In this document: positions 8,600 to 16,844 of the stretch, one piece after another | How positions within the stretch are numbered: position 1 is the stretch's first letter | How the letters are laid out: each line of letters begins with the position of its first letter | DNA from: JAIBJN01 sp035762005 | GTDB taxonomy: Bacteria; Actinomycetota; Thermoleophilia; Gaiellales; Gaiellaceae | Reading direction: 5' to 3' | Length of the DNA stretch: 64,000 nucleotides | Assembly (NCBI GenBank): GCA_035762005.1 | Contig: DASTQA010000022.1 | Coordinates: 1-64,000 of the forward strand | The notes under the pieces: generated by a model | Databases searched by the model: none | Told to the model about the DNA's origin: nothing | What the model saw: the letters and a program-made list of their open reading frames with translations, nothing else | Made by a program: the position numbers and the translations under genes

Positions 8600-9577
8600 G
8601 TGCCCCGGCAACGCACAGCACGGCTCCCGGTGCTGGACGCTCCCGTCCGGCGCGGTGAGGGCCCATCCTCGCGAGCGGGACGCGCCTTCAGGGCGCGGCT
8701 CGTCGCGGCCGTCCTCGTGCTCGTCTCGCTCGGGCTCATCACGGTCTACTTCCGCGAGTCGGACGAGGGGCCGCTGCACGCGGCGCAGCGCATCGGCGTC
8801 TCGGTGCTGATGCCGTTCGAGGTGGCGGGGGAACGGGTCTCCCGCCCGTTCCGGGACGGCTGGGCCTACGTCTCCGAGCTCTTCGCTGCGAAGGCGGAGG
8901 CCGACGAGCTGCGACGCGAGCTGGAGGACACGCGCAACGCGCTCGTCGCCGCCCAGACGGAGGCGCGCGAGAACGAGCGCCTCGGCGGCATCGACGCCTA
9001 CCTCGGGAGCCCGACCTTCCCGGAGGACTACGAGCCGATCGTCGCGCGGGTCGTCGCCCGGCCGCCGACGCCGTACGAGCAGGAGGTGGTCGTCGCCGCC
9101 GGCTCGGACGCCGGCGTCCGCGAGAACGCGCCCGTCGTCACGCCGGACGGGCTCGTCGGCCGCGTCACGGAGGTGACGTCGAACAGCGCCAACGTCATGC
9201 TCATCACGGACCAGCGCAGCGCCGTCTCCGCGGTCGTCCTCGAGAGCGACGCGGCCGGGATCGTCCGGCACGGGATGAGCGCCTCGTCCCTCGTCCTCGA
9301 CCGGGTCGGGAAGGACGAGCTCGTCGAGGAGCGGAACCTCGTCGTCACGTCCGGCTGGCGGAGCGGGCCGCTCGAGTCGCTCTACCCGCGCGGGATCCCG
9401 ATCGGGACGGTGAAGTCCGTCGGCCAGCAGGACGTCGACCTCTACAAGCGGATCCAGATCGCGCCGCTCGTCGACTTCGACTCGCTCGCGGAGGTGATCG
9501 TCCTCCGCGAGAAGCCGCGCGTCGCGAAGCCCGCGAAGGCGAGAGGGGCGAGGGCAGGGCAGTCGACGCGGCCGTGA
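8600..9577 (+). CDS. mreC: Rod shape-determining protein MreC
   Basis: Bitopic scaffold of the elongasome. The 325 residues comprise a basic cytoplasmic N-terminus, one membrane helix (about 33-51), a coiled coil (about 88-125, with ADELRRELEDTRN), and the beta domain with ARVVARPP and VVTPDGLVGRV. GTG 8600 starts 10 bases after TACACT (8584-8589), so it may have its own weak promoter in the 69-base gap after mreB. The C-terminal tail is Lys/Arg/Ala-rich. Its stop overlaps mreD by four bases. Confidence 0.94.
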   Translation: MPRQRTARLPVLDAPVRRGEGPSSRAGRAFRARLVAAVLVLVSLGLITVYFRESDEGPLHAAQRIGVSVLMPFEVAGERVSRPFRDGWAYVSELFAAKAEADELRRELEDTRNALVAAQTEARENERLGGIDAYLGSPTFPEDYEPIVARVVARPPTPYEQEVVVAAGSDAGVRENAPVVTPDGLVGRVTEVTSNSANVMLITDQRSAVSAVVLESDAAGIVRHGMSASSLVLDRVGKDELVEERNLVVTSGWRSGPLESLYPRGIPIGTVKSVGQQDVDLYKRIQIAPLVDFDSLAEVIVLREKPRVAKPAKARGARAGQSTRP

Positions 9578-10101
9578 CCGGGACGACGGACGCACTCAAG
9601 GCTGCGGGCTTCCTGCTCGTCGCCGCCCTCGTGCAGCTCTCGATCGCCGAGTGGATCGAGGTCGGCGAGGGTCACCCGGACGTCGTGCTCGTCGCGCTCG
9701 TCTCCCTCGCCCTGCTCCGGGGCCCGGTCTACGGCGCCGCCGCCGGCTTCTGGGTGGGCCTGATCGTCGACACCGCCTCGTTCGGCACGTTCGGGCTCAC
9801 GTCGCTCCTCCTGACCGTCACCGGCTACGCGACGGGACGCTTCGGTGAGCTGACGACGCGTGCCTCGGCCCACCCGCTCCTCATCGCGGCCGCGCTCGCG
9901 ACGGTCGGGGTGACGCTCGGTTCGGCCGTCCTCCACTTCATGCTCGGGCTGACCGTCCCGGCGTCGCACCTCTTCCTCGGCGTCCTCGTTCCGACGCTCG
10001 CGCTGAACATGCTGCTCGCCTACCCGCTCTACGGGCTGGCCGCCCGACTCTTCCCGCCACGGCTCCGCATCCGCCGCGAGGGGGCGGCGGCCGGTGTCTA
10101 G
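9574..10101 (+). CDS. mreD: Rod shape-determining protein MreD
   Basis: A 175-residue integral membrane protein with about five hydrophobic helices, matching MreD, the membrane partner of MreC. Features include an N-terminal helix with QLSIAEW, the GHPDVVLVALVSLALLRG segment typical of the family, and the C-terminal ALNMLLAYPLYGLA helix. GTG 9574 overlaps mreC by four bases, and its 3' end overlaps mrdA by eight. Identity rests largely on topology and position between mreC and mrdA, since MreD is poorly conserved. Confidence 0.9.
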   Translation: MTGTTDALKAAGFLLVAALVQLSIAEWIEVGEGHPDVVLVALVSLALLRGPVYGAAAGFWVGLIVDTASFGTFGLTSLLLTVTGYATGRFGELTTRASAHPLLIAAALATVGVTLGSAVLHFMLGLTVPASHLFLGVLVPTLALNMLLAYPLYGLAARLFPPRLRIRREGAAAGV

Positions 10102-12082
10102 CACCGTCCGGGATCCGGGGACCCGGGCGCCGCGCTTCCTGCCGCCCGACCCGCGGGTCGAGGAGCCGTACCGCTTCACGCCGCAGCTCGCGCTCCGGAT
10201 CGCCGTGCTCGGCGTGCTCGCGATCGTCGTCTTCGCCGCGCTCTTCTTCCGCCTCTGGGCGCTCCAGGTCATCTCCGGCGAGCGCTACCTCGAGGACGCC
10301 CGCAACAACCAGATCCGCAGCTTCCGCCTGGGCGCGCCGCGCGGCTCGATCATCGACCGGGACGGGGACGTCCTCGTCTCGAACATGCCCGGGACGCTCG
10401 TGCAGATCTGGCCCGCCGCCCTCGAGGAGACGCCGGTCGCCGAGCGCGACCGGGTGCTCCGTCGGCTCTCGCGGCTCCTCGGCGTCCGCTTCGGCAAGGT
10501 GAAGGCGACCGTGAGCGAGCGGATCCGCAGCGACCCGCTCACGCCGGTGACCGTCGGCACGGACGTCGGCGAGCTGAAGGCCGCCTACCTCATGGAGCAC
10601 CAGAGCGAGTTCCCCGGCATCCAGATCACCGAGACGTACCTGCGCCGCTACGAGGAGGGCTCGATCGCCGCCCAGATCCTCGGTTACGTGAGCGAGATCT
10701 CCGCCGAGCAGCTCGAGACGAAGGAGAAGGACGGCTACGCGGCCGGCGACCGTATCGGCCAGACGGGGATCGAGGCCGCGTACGACACGTACCTCCGCGG
10801 TCTCCCCGGCCTCGGGCAGGTGTTCGTGGACGCGCTCGGGCGCGTCACGAGCGAGCGCGAGTTCAGCCAGCTGCCGGAGTCGGGCGACAACGTGCGCCTC
10901 ACGATCGACGACGAGCTCCAGCAGACGGCCGAGGAGGCGCTCGCCTTCGGCGTCCGGCTCGCGCACGACAACGGCGAGTGGGCTGCGGACGGCGGCGCGC
11001 TCGTCGCGATGGACGTGCGGAGCGGCGAGATCCTCGCGCTCGCGTCGAACCCGACCTTCGACCCGAGCGTCTACGTCGGCACGGTCGAGGAGCGCGAGCT
11101 CGAGCGCCTGGCCGACCCGGTGCAGAACTACCCCACCCTCAACCGGGCCATCGCCGGGATCTATCCGCCCGGCTCGACGTTCAAGCCGATCACGGCGCTC
11201 GCGGCGCTCGAGGAGGGCCTGCTGCGGACGGACGAGATCGTGCAGTGCACCGGCAAAGCGGTCATCGACGGCCAGACGTTCATGAACTGGGACCCGTTCA
11301 GGAACGAGCCGATGACGCTCACGACGGCCCTCGCGAACTCGTGCGACACGTACTTCTACGACGTCGCCCTCCGCTTCTACGAGCGGCCCGACTCCCCGCT
11401 CCAGCGCTGGTCGAGGAGGATGGGCTTCGGCGGGCCGACCGGGATCGACCTCGGCCCGGAGGAGAAGGGGCTCGTGCCGACGCCGGCCTGGCGCGAGAAG
11501 ACGTTCGAGTCGGAGATCGACAAGATCTGGACGAGCGGCGACTCCGTCCAGCTCGCGATCGGCCAGGGCGACCTCCTCGTCACGCCCCTGCAGATGACGC
11601 GGGCGTACGCGATGATCGCGAACGGCGGGAAGCTCGTCGAGCCGCACCTCGTCAAGGCCGTCGAGGAGCCCCGGAACGAGGGGGAGGCGCCCGTCGTGAT
11701 CAGGCCCTACACGCCCAAGCCCGCGCGCGAGGTGGGCATCGACGAGTACGCCCTCCAGACCGTCCAGGAAGGCCTCTACGACGCGACCCACGCGACCTAC
11801 GGAACGTCGCAGAGCGTCTTCGGCGCCTTCCCCGTCGAGATCGCGGGCAAGACCGGGACGGCGGAGAAGTTCGTCCGCCTGCCCGGCTTCGCCGGCCTGC
11901 GCGACCAGTCGTGGTGGTGCGGCTACGGGCCGTACGCGAGGCCGGAGGTCGCCGTCTGCGCCGTGATCGAGAACGGCGGCCACGGCGGCGAGGCGGCCGC
12001 GCCGGTCGCCCTGGAGGTCTTCGAGGACTACTTCGACGTGGAGCCGGGCAGCTACTCGGCCTCGATCCAGGAGTCGGACTGA
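10094..12082 (+). CDS. mrdA: Penicillin-binding protein 2 (class B transpeptidase)
   Basis: D,D-transpeptidase that crosslinks lateral-wall peptidoglycan with RodA. The 662 residues have one membrane helix (about 34-56), the PBP dimerisation domain starting at RGSIIDRDG, and the transpeptidase domain. Catalytic S361 lies in STFK, the second motif is SCD at 416-418 (SxD, as usual for PBP2), and the third is KTG at 586-588. Upstream IASNPTFDP-like text reads LASNPTFDPS. GTG 10094 overlaps mreD. The rodA ATG overlaps its stop by one base. Confidence 0.96.
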   Translation: MSSTVRDPGTRAPRFLPPDPRVEEPYRFTPQLALRIAVLGVLAIVVFAALFFRLWALQVISGERYLEDARNNQIRSFRLGAPRGSIIDRDGDVLVSNMPGTLVQIWPAALEETPVAERDRVLRRLSRLLGVRFGKVKATVSERIRSDPLTPVTVGTDVGELKAAYLMEHQSEFPGIQITETYLRRYEEGSIAAQILGYVSEISAEQLETKEKDGYAAGDRIGQTGIEAAYDTYLRGLPGLGQVFVDALGRVTSEREFSQLPESGDNVRLTIDDELQQTAEEALAFGVRLAHDNGEWAADGGALVAMDVRSGEILALASNPTFDPSVYVGTVEERELERLADPVQNYPTLNRAIAGIYPPGSTFKPITALAALEEGLLRTDEIVQCTGKAVIDGQTFMNWDPFRNEPMTLTTALANSCDTYFYDVALRFYERPDSPLQRWSRRMGFGGPTGIDLGPEEKGLVPTPAWREKTFESEIDKIWTSGDSVQLAIGQGDLLVTPLQMTRAYAMIANGGKLVEPHLVKAVEEPRNEGEAPVVIRPYTPKPAREVGIDEYALQTVQEGLYDATHATYGTSQSVFGAFPVEIAGKTGTAEKFVRLPGFAGLRDQSWWCGYGPYARPEVAVCAVIENGGHGGEAAAPVALEVFEDYFDVEPGSYSASIQESD

Positions 12083-13266
12083 TGGCGACGCCGGTCCACC
12101 GCGTGCCCCAGCCGACGCGCGCGCAGGCGGCGGCGTGGGAGCTGGGCGCGTTCCTCCGGCACCTCGACTACCTCCTGCTCCTGGCCACGGCCGGGCTCGT
12201 GGCGTACGGCCTCTGGATCCTCGAGGCCGTGACGCGCAACGACGTCCCCGGCGACCCCGACTTCTACGTCTTCCGCCAACTCGTCTACGTCGCCGTCGGC
12301 GGCCTCCTCTTCGCGCTCGCGGCGGCGGTCGACCCGAACGTCTACCGCCGTGTCCGCGTCCCGCTCTACGGCCTCGCGCTCGTGCTCCTCGTCGCCGTCT
12401 TCGCGCTCGCGGAGGAGGTGCGGGGCTCCAAGCGCTGGATCGAGATCGGCTTCTTCAACTTCCAGCCGTCCGAGCTCGGGAAGCTCGTCCTCGTCGTCGT
12501 GCTCGCGGGCTTCGTCGCCGAGCGACGCCATCGCATGGGGGAGTGGCGGACGACGCTCGGGGTCCTCGGGCTCGCCACGCCGCTCACGGTCCTCGTCTTC
12601 AAGGAGCCCGACTTCGGCACGTCGCTCGTGTACGGGGCCTGCGTCGTCGGCGCCCTCTTCTTCGGCGGCGCGCCGTGGCGGCACCTCGCGGTGCTCGCCG
12701 CCGTCGCCGGCCTCGTCGCGACGGCCCTCCTCTGGTTCCTGCCCTCGGCGGGGGTCGAGGTCCTCGAGCCGTACCAGCGCGAGCGGCTCACGGGGTTCGT
12801 CGACCCGGACGTCGATCCCAGCGGCTCGACCTACAACGTCAACCAGTCGATCACCGCGGTCGGCTCGGGCGGGATCGACGGGCGGGGCGTCGCGAACGCG
12901 ACGCAGACGCGGTTCAACTACCTGCCGGAGCACTCGACGGACTTCATCTTCTCGTCGCTCGCGGAGCAGCGCGGGTTCCTCGGCGCGTCCATCCTGCTCC
13001 TCCTCTACGCGATCGTGATCTGGCGCGGCGTCAAGATCGTCGCGGTCGCCCGCGACCTGTTCTCGGCCGTCGTCGCCGGGATGATCGTGTTCGCGCTCCT
13101 GATCCAGTTCTTCATCAACGTCGGCATGACGATCGGGATCGCGCCCGTCACGGGGATTCCCCTGCCGCTCGTGTCGTACGGCGGCAGCTCGCTCCTGACG
13201 ACGCTGATCATGATCGGGATGCTCGAGGCGGTCCACGTGCGCGGCCGGCTCGCGGGTCTCCGCTAG
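12082..13266 (+). CDS. rodA: Peptidoglycan glycosyltransferase RodA
   Basis: SEDS-family polymerase that builds glycan strands from lipid II as partner of PBP2. The 394 residues have about ten membrane helices. Conserved SEDS segments include GSKRWIEIGFFNFQPSELGK, KEPDFGTSL, the PEHSTDFIFS loop, and GIPLPLVSYGGSSL near the C-terminus. ATG 12082 overlaps the mrdA stop (TGATG). It is the last gene of the shape cluster. FtsW is the alternative family member, but the immediate mrdA neighbour favours RodA. Confidence 0.95.
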   Translation: MATPVHRVPQPTRAQAAAWELGAFLRHLDYLLLLATAGLVAYGLWILEAVTRNDVPGDPDFYVFRQLVYVAVGGLLFALAAAVDPNVYRRVRVPLYGLALVLLVAVFALAEEVRGSKRWIEIGFFNFQPSELGKLVLVVVLAGFVAERRHRMGEWRTTLGVLGLATPLTVLVFKEPDFGTSLVYGACVVGALFFGGAPWRHLAVLAAVAGLVATALLWFLPSAGVEVLEPYQRERLTGFVDPDVDPSGSTYNVNQSITAVGSGGIDGRGVANATQTRFNYLPEHSTDFIFSSLAEQRGFLGASILLLLYAIVIWRGVKIVAVARDLFSAVVAGMIVFALLIQFFINVGMTIGIAPVTGIPLPLVSYGGSSLLTTLIMIGMLEAVHVRGRLAGLR

Positions 13267-13268
13267 CC

Positions 13269-14117
13269 GTGGCCGGCCTGCCGCTCAAGCCGACGGCCGT
13301 CTGGAGCGTCGTCAAGGAGCTCCGGGTGGCCGCGGAGGACTTCCGCCCGCTCCTCCTCACCGGCACGCCGGAGCTTGCCCGCGCCGTCCACGACGCGTTC
13401 GTCGAGGGCGGCGACCCGGACGGAGTCCGCGACCTGTCCGGGCGGGCGCCGTCGCCCTACGACCTCGAGGGCGCGCGCGTCCTCGTGCACCTCGTCGCGG
13501 GAGCGGAGGCGAGCGAGGACGACGAGCGGATCCTCCGCCTCGCCGGCCGCAAGGACGTCGAGGTCGTCTGCGTGCTGGCCGGCGTGCCCCCCGGGGACGT
13601 GCCTGACGTTCCCTTCGTCCTCGCGACGGACGTCGTCGCCGTGCCACCGGGCGCCCCGCTGCCCCTCGACACGATCGCCGAGCGCGTCGCCGAGCGGGCC
13701 GGGGACGCCAGCCACCAGCTCGCCGCCCACCTGCCTGCGCTGCGGCCGGCGGTCGTCGCGGGCATCGTGAAGTCGTTCTCCGTCCAGAACGGCGTGCTCG
13801 GCGCGGCCATCTTCATCCCGGGCGCCGACTTTCCGGTCCTGACGCTCAACCAGATCCGGATGGTGCTCCGCATCGGCGCCGCCCACGGGGAGGAGCTCGA
13901 CCGCGAGCGGGCCGTCGAGATCCTCACGGTCGTCGGCGCCGGGCTCGGCTTCCGCACCGTCGCGCGCCAGCTCGGGGGAGTCGTCCCCGGCCTCGGCTGG
14001 GCGCTGAAGGGCGCGATCGCCTTCGCCGCCACGCGGGCGCTCGGAGAGGCCGCGACGGCGTACTTCGCCGCGGGCGGTGCAAGGAGGCTCGCGGACTCCG
14101 TCCGGTCCCGGTCCTAG
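13269..14117 (+). CDS. DUF697 domain protein
   Basis: A 282-residue protein of unknown function. The N-terminal half (about 1-150) looks like a degenerate nucleotide-binding fold without a P-loop: it contains LLTGTPELARAVHDAF and alternating hydrophobic strands such as VLVHLVAG and VVCVLAGVPP. The C-terminal half matches DUF697, a hydrophobic helical domain often attached to GTPases (SFSVQNGVLGAAIFIPGADFP, then LTLNQIRMVLRIGAAHG). It starts at GTG 13269, two bases after the rodA stop, so it is probably cotranscribed. It may be a GTPase relative that lost its G1 motif. Confidence 0.8.
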   Translation: MAGLPLKPTAVWSVVKELRVAAEDFRPLLLTGTPELARAVHDAFVEGGDPDGVRDLSGRAPSPYDLEGARVLVHLVAGAEASEDDERILRLAGRKDVEVVCVLAGVPPGDVPDVPFVLATDVVAVPPGAPLPLDTIAERVAERAGDASHQLAAHLPALRPAVVAGIVKSFSVQNGVLGAAIFIPGADFPVLTLNQIRMVLRIGAAHGEELDRERAVEILTVVGAGLGFRTVARQLGGVVPGLGWALKGAIAFAATRALGEAATAYFAAGGARRLADSVRSRS

Positions 14118-14120
14118 CCT
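14115..14120 (+). promoter_or_regulatory. -10 box TAGCCT, leaderless promoter candidate
   Basis: TAGCCT begins on the DUF697-gene stop codon and ends 8 bases before ATG 14129, which has no Shine-Dalgarno sequence. Confidence 0.45.
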
Positions 14121-14128
14121 ACGCGCGC

Positions 14129-14323
14129 ATGGAACGCGAGGACATGCGCGAGGCGCTCCTCATCGAGGAGGCCGACGCCTGGTTCGAGTACCTCGAGGCG
14201 ACGCAGGCCGAGAGCTGCACCGGCCGCTACGACGAGGTCGAGCCCTGGGCGTGGGCGCGTCTGCACCAGCGCCTGCGGGCCGTCGAGCGGAAGCGCGAGG
14301 GCCTGCGCCCGGCGGCGGCGTAG
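14129..14323 (+). CDS. Small hypothetical protein (64 aa)
   Basis: A 64-residue soluble protein rich in Glu, Arg, Trp and Ala. It is predicted helical, with the pattern EADAWFEYLEATQ then WAWARLHQRLRAVERKREGL. There is no membrane helix or Cys/His metal site. ATG 14129 is preceded by a -10 box rather than a ribosome-binding site. The acidic start and Arg-rich end suggest a small RNA- or protein-binding helix bundle, but no family is recognised. It lies immediately before the RNase E leader. Confidence 0.6.
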   Translation: MEREDMREALLIEEADAWFEYLEATQAESCTGRYDEVEPWAWARLHQRLRAVERKREGLRPAAA

Positions 14324-14333
14324 GATCCGCTGC

Positions 14334-14487
14334 TACGCTGAGGGGGATGCGCAGGGAGCACCGAGCCCCGTTGGGGCGAGTGAGGCCCGGCGCCGAGATC
14401 ACATGAGATTTGTGGCTGACACGCTGCGGCTCGACGAGCGCCTGCCCGGCGCGGAGCGCGGCGTGCGCCCGAAAGGAGACAACAACG
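14334..14487 (+). promoter_or_regulatory. RNase E promoter and 5' leader with leaderless uORF
   Basis: TACGCT (14334-14339) predicts a transcript start at about 14346-14347, exactly on ATG 14347. That ATG opens a 19-codon frame ending at 14406. A GCCCC-GTT-GGGGC hairpin (14365-14377) lies inside this small frame. The leader then runs to AAAGGAGA (14472-14479), a strong ribosome-binding site 8 bases before TTG 14488. The long leader contrasts with the leaderless genes around it and is a plausible site for control of RNase E level. Confidence 0.45.
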
Positions 14488-16794
14488 TTGCCCTGGTTTC
14501 GCTGGAGGAAGCGCGAGGAGCAGGCGCCGTCAGAGGCCGCGGCTCCCGAAGCTCCCGAGCAGGAGGAGAAGGCCCCGCAGGGGCCCGCGGACGACACTGA
14601 GCGGAAGCCGGCCCGGCGCCGCCGCGGAAGCCGCGGCGGCCGCGGGCGGAAGAAGAAGGTCGAGACGCCGGCCGCCGAGGCGACGCCGGCGGCCGCCGCG
14701 AAGAAGGGCCCCGAGCGCAAGCGGCAGGCCGAGCAGCCACGCCAGCGGCGCAAGCGGGCGCCTGCGAAGCGCGCGACCGCGACGCCGCGGGCCGCGCGGC
14801 CCGACGTCAAGAAGGAGATCCTCATCTCGGTCGACGTGAGCGAGCAGACCGTCGCCGTGCTCGAGGACGGGAAGCCCGCCGAGGTGTACCTCGGCCGCCC
14901 GGAGCGCTGGACGGTCGCCGGGAACATCTACAAGGGCGTCGTCGACAACGTCCTCCCGGGCATGGAGGCTTCGTTCGTCGACATCGGCCTCGAGAAGAAC
15001 GGCTTCCTCTACGTCGACGAGATCGTCGTGCCCGAGCTCGAGGGGAAGCGGCACGGCAAGAAGATCCAGGAGCTCATCTCGCGCGGCGAGGAGCTGCTCG
15101 TCCAGGCGGTCAAGGACCCGATGGGGACGAAGGGAGCCCGCCTCACGACGGAGATCTCCCTGCCCGGCCGCTTCGTCGTCTACACCCCCTACGGCGACGG
15201 CATCGGCGTCTCGCGGCGCCTCGACGACGCCGAGCGCGAGCGCCTGAAGAAGATCTGCAAGGGGCTGGAGCTGCCCGAGGGCGGGCTCATCGTCCGCACG
15301 GCCGCCGAGGGCGCCTCCGAGGAGGAGCTCACGGGCGACCTGAAGCTCCTCCTCAAGCTCTGGGGGACGATCCGCAGCCGCGCCTCGCGGACGAGGGCCC
15401 CGGCGCTCGTCTACCAGGAGGCGGACCTGCCGCTGCGCATCGTCCGCGACCTGTTCATCCGCGACTTCGAGCGCGTCCTCGTCGACCACGAGCGGACGTA
15501 CCGGAAGATCGTCGGGTACCTCAAGCGCACGTCGCCGGAGCTCGCCGCCCGAGTCGAGCGCTACACGGGGAAGGAGCCGCTGCTCGAGAAGTCGGGCGTC
15601 GAGGAGGCCGTGCGCTCGACCCTCGGCCGCCGCGTCGACCTCCCCTCTGGCGGCTACCTCATCTTCGACTACGCCGAGGCGTTCACCGTCATCGACGTCA
15701 ACACCGGGCGCTTCGTCGGCGGGCGGGGGAAGTCGTCGCAGGGCCGCCTCGAGGACACGATCACGAAGAACAACCTCGAGGCCGTGACCGAGGTCGTCCG
15801 CCAGCTGCGCCTCCGGGACATCGGCGGGATCATCGTCATCGACTTCATCGACATGGCGAACCCGAAGAACCGCCAGCTCGTCGAGCAGGCGCTGAACGAG
15901 GAGCTCGAGCGCGACCGGACGAAGACCTACGTCGTCGAGATCTCGCCGCTCGGACTCGTCGAGATGACGCGCCAGAACGTCACCGACGGCCCGCGCGAGA
16001 TCCTCACCGTCTCGTGCCCGACCTGCGCCGGCGACGGCGTCATCGTCTCGGCGGAGACGCACGCAGTCGACGCCGAGCGCAAGCTCCGCCGCCGCATCGC
16101 GGGCTCGAAGGCGGAGGCGTTCCTCGTCGAGATGCACTCCGACGTCGCCCGCCTGCTCTCGGGGCCCGACGGCTCCCGGCTGCTCGAGCTCGAGCGGGAG
16201 ACGGGCAGGCGCTTCGCCTTCAAGACGAAGAAGTCCTTCCGGCTCGACCGCTTCGAGATCCTCGCCGAGGGCAAGGTCGGGGACATCGAGGGCCTCGAGC
16301 CGAAGGAGGCGGCGCCGACGCGCCGGCCGGCCCGCGCCCGGAAGGGCCAGGCGCTCGTCGCGCTCGAGGACGAGGTCCTGGACGAGGCGCTGGAGGAGGC
16401 CCCCGAGCCCGGCGAGCCGAGCGCGGAGGCCGACGCTCCCGCCGAGGAGAAGCCGAAGAAGAAGACCCGCCGCGGGACGCGCGGCGGCCGCGGCCGCAAG
16501 CGCAAGACGACCGCGGCGGCCGCGTCCGACGGCGCCGGCGACGGCGCGGGAGCGACGCCCCCCGTCCCGGCCGAGAAGGCCGAGGCCGCGGTCGAGGCCG
16601 CCGGGGAGGGCGAGGCCGAGGGAGAGGGCGGGCAGAGCGCGAACGGCGACGTCCCCGCCGAGGAGAAGCCGAAGCGCAAGACGCGCCGGGGCACGCGCGG
16701 GGGACGGCGGCGGCGTAAGAAGCCCGCCGTCGAGGGCGAGGCGGCCGCGGAGACGCCGGCCGAGCCGATTGCGGGCGCCGAGGAGCCCGGCTAG
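14488..16794 (+). CDS. rne: Ribonuclease E/G
   Basis: Endoribonuclease for mRNA decay and rRNA/tRNA maturation. TTG 14488 is chosen for the AAAGGAGA ribosome-binding site 8 bases upstream; the product is 768 residues. Order: a basic Arg/Lys/Gly-rich N-terminal extension (about 1-110), the S1 domain (IYKGVVDNVLPGMEASFVDI), and the catalytic DNase I-like domain. Metal-binding aspartates are D403 (VIDVNTG) and D452 (VIDFID), and the zinc-link is C510-P-T-C513. The C-terminal tail (about 610-768) is acidic/Ala-rich with two copies of a KTRRGTRGGR basic motif. The catalytic core is central, with disordered basic regions on both sides, as in actinobacterial RNase E. Confidence 0.95.
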   Translation: MPWFRWRKREEQAPSEAAAPEAPEQEEKAPQGPADDTERKPARRRRGSRGGRGRKKKVETPAAEATPAAAAKKGPERKRQAEQPRQRRKRAPAKRATATPRAARPDVKKEILISVDVSEQTVAVLEDGKPAEVYLGRPERWTVAGNIYKGVVDNVLPGMEASFVDIGLEKNGFLYVDEIVVPELEGKRHGKKIQELISRGEELLVQAVKDPMGTKGARLTTEISLPGRFVVYTPYGDGIGVSRRLDDAERERLKKICKGLELPEGGLIVRTAAEGASEEELTGDLKLLLKLWGTIRSRASRTRAPALVYQEADLPLRIVRDLFIRDFERVLVDHERTYRKIVGYLKRTSPELAARVERYTGKEPLLEKSGVEEAVRSTLGRRVDLPSGGYLIFDYAEAFTVIDVNTGRFVGGRGKSSQGRLEDTITKNNLEAVTEVVRQLRLRDIGGIIVIDFIDMANPKNRQLVEQALNEELERDRTKTYVVEISPLGLVEMTRQNVTDGPREILTVSCPTCAGDGVIVSAETHAVDAERKLRRRIAGSKAEAFLVEMHSDVARLLSGPDGSRLLELERETGRRFAFKTKKSFRLDRFEILAEGKVGDIEGLEPKEAAPTRRPARARKGQALVALEDEVLDEALEEAPEPGEPSAEADAPAEEKPKKKTRRGTRGGRGRKRKTTAAAASDGAGDGAGATPPVPAEKAEAAVEAAGEGEAEGEGGQSANGDVPAEEKPKRKTRRGTRGGRRRRKKPAVEGEAAAETPAEPIAGAEEPG

Positions 16795-16822
16795 ACTGAC
16801 GGCGAAGCGGGCTCGGCCCGCT
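16792..16822 (+). promoter_or_regulatory. rplU promoter and 5' hairpin
   Basis: TAGACT (16792-16797) overlaps the rne stop and predicts a start near 16804. A 7-bp hairpin AGCGGGC-TCG-GCCCGCT (16806-16822), followed by CGTTTCC, is then at the very 5' end of the L21 mRNA. It could stabilise the message, act as an L21 control site, or be the rne terminator. Confidence 0.5.
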
Positions 16823-16844
16823 CGTTTCCTGTTACGGAGCCTCC

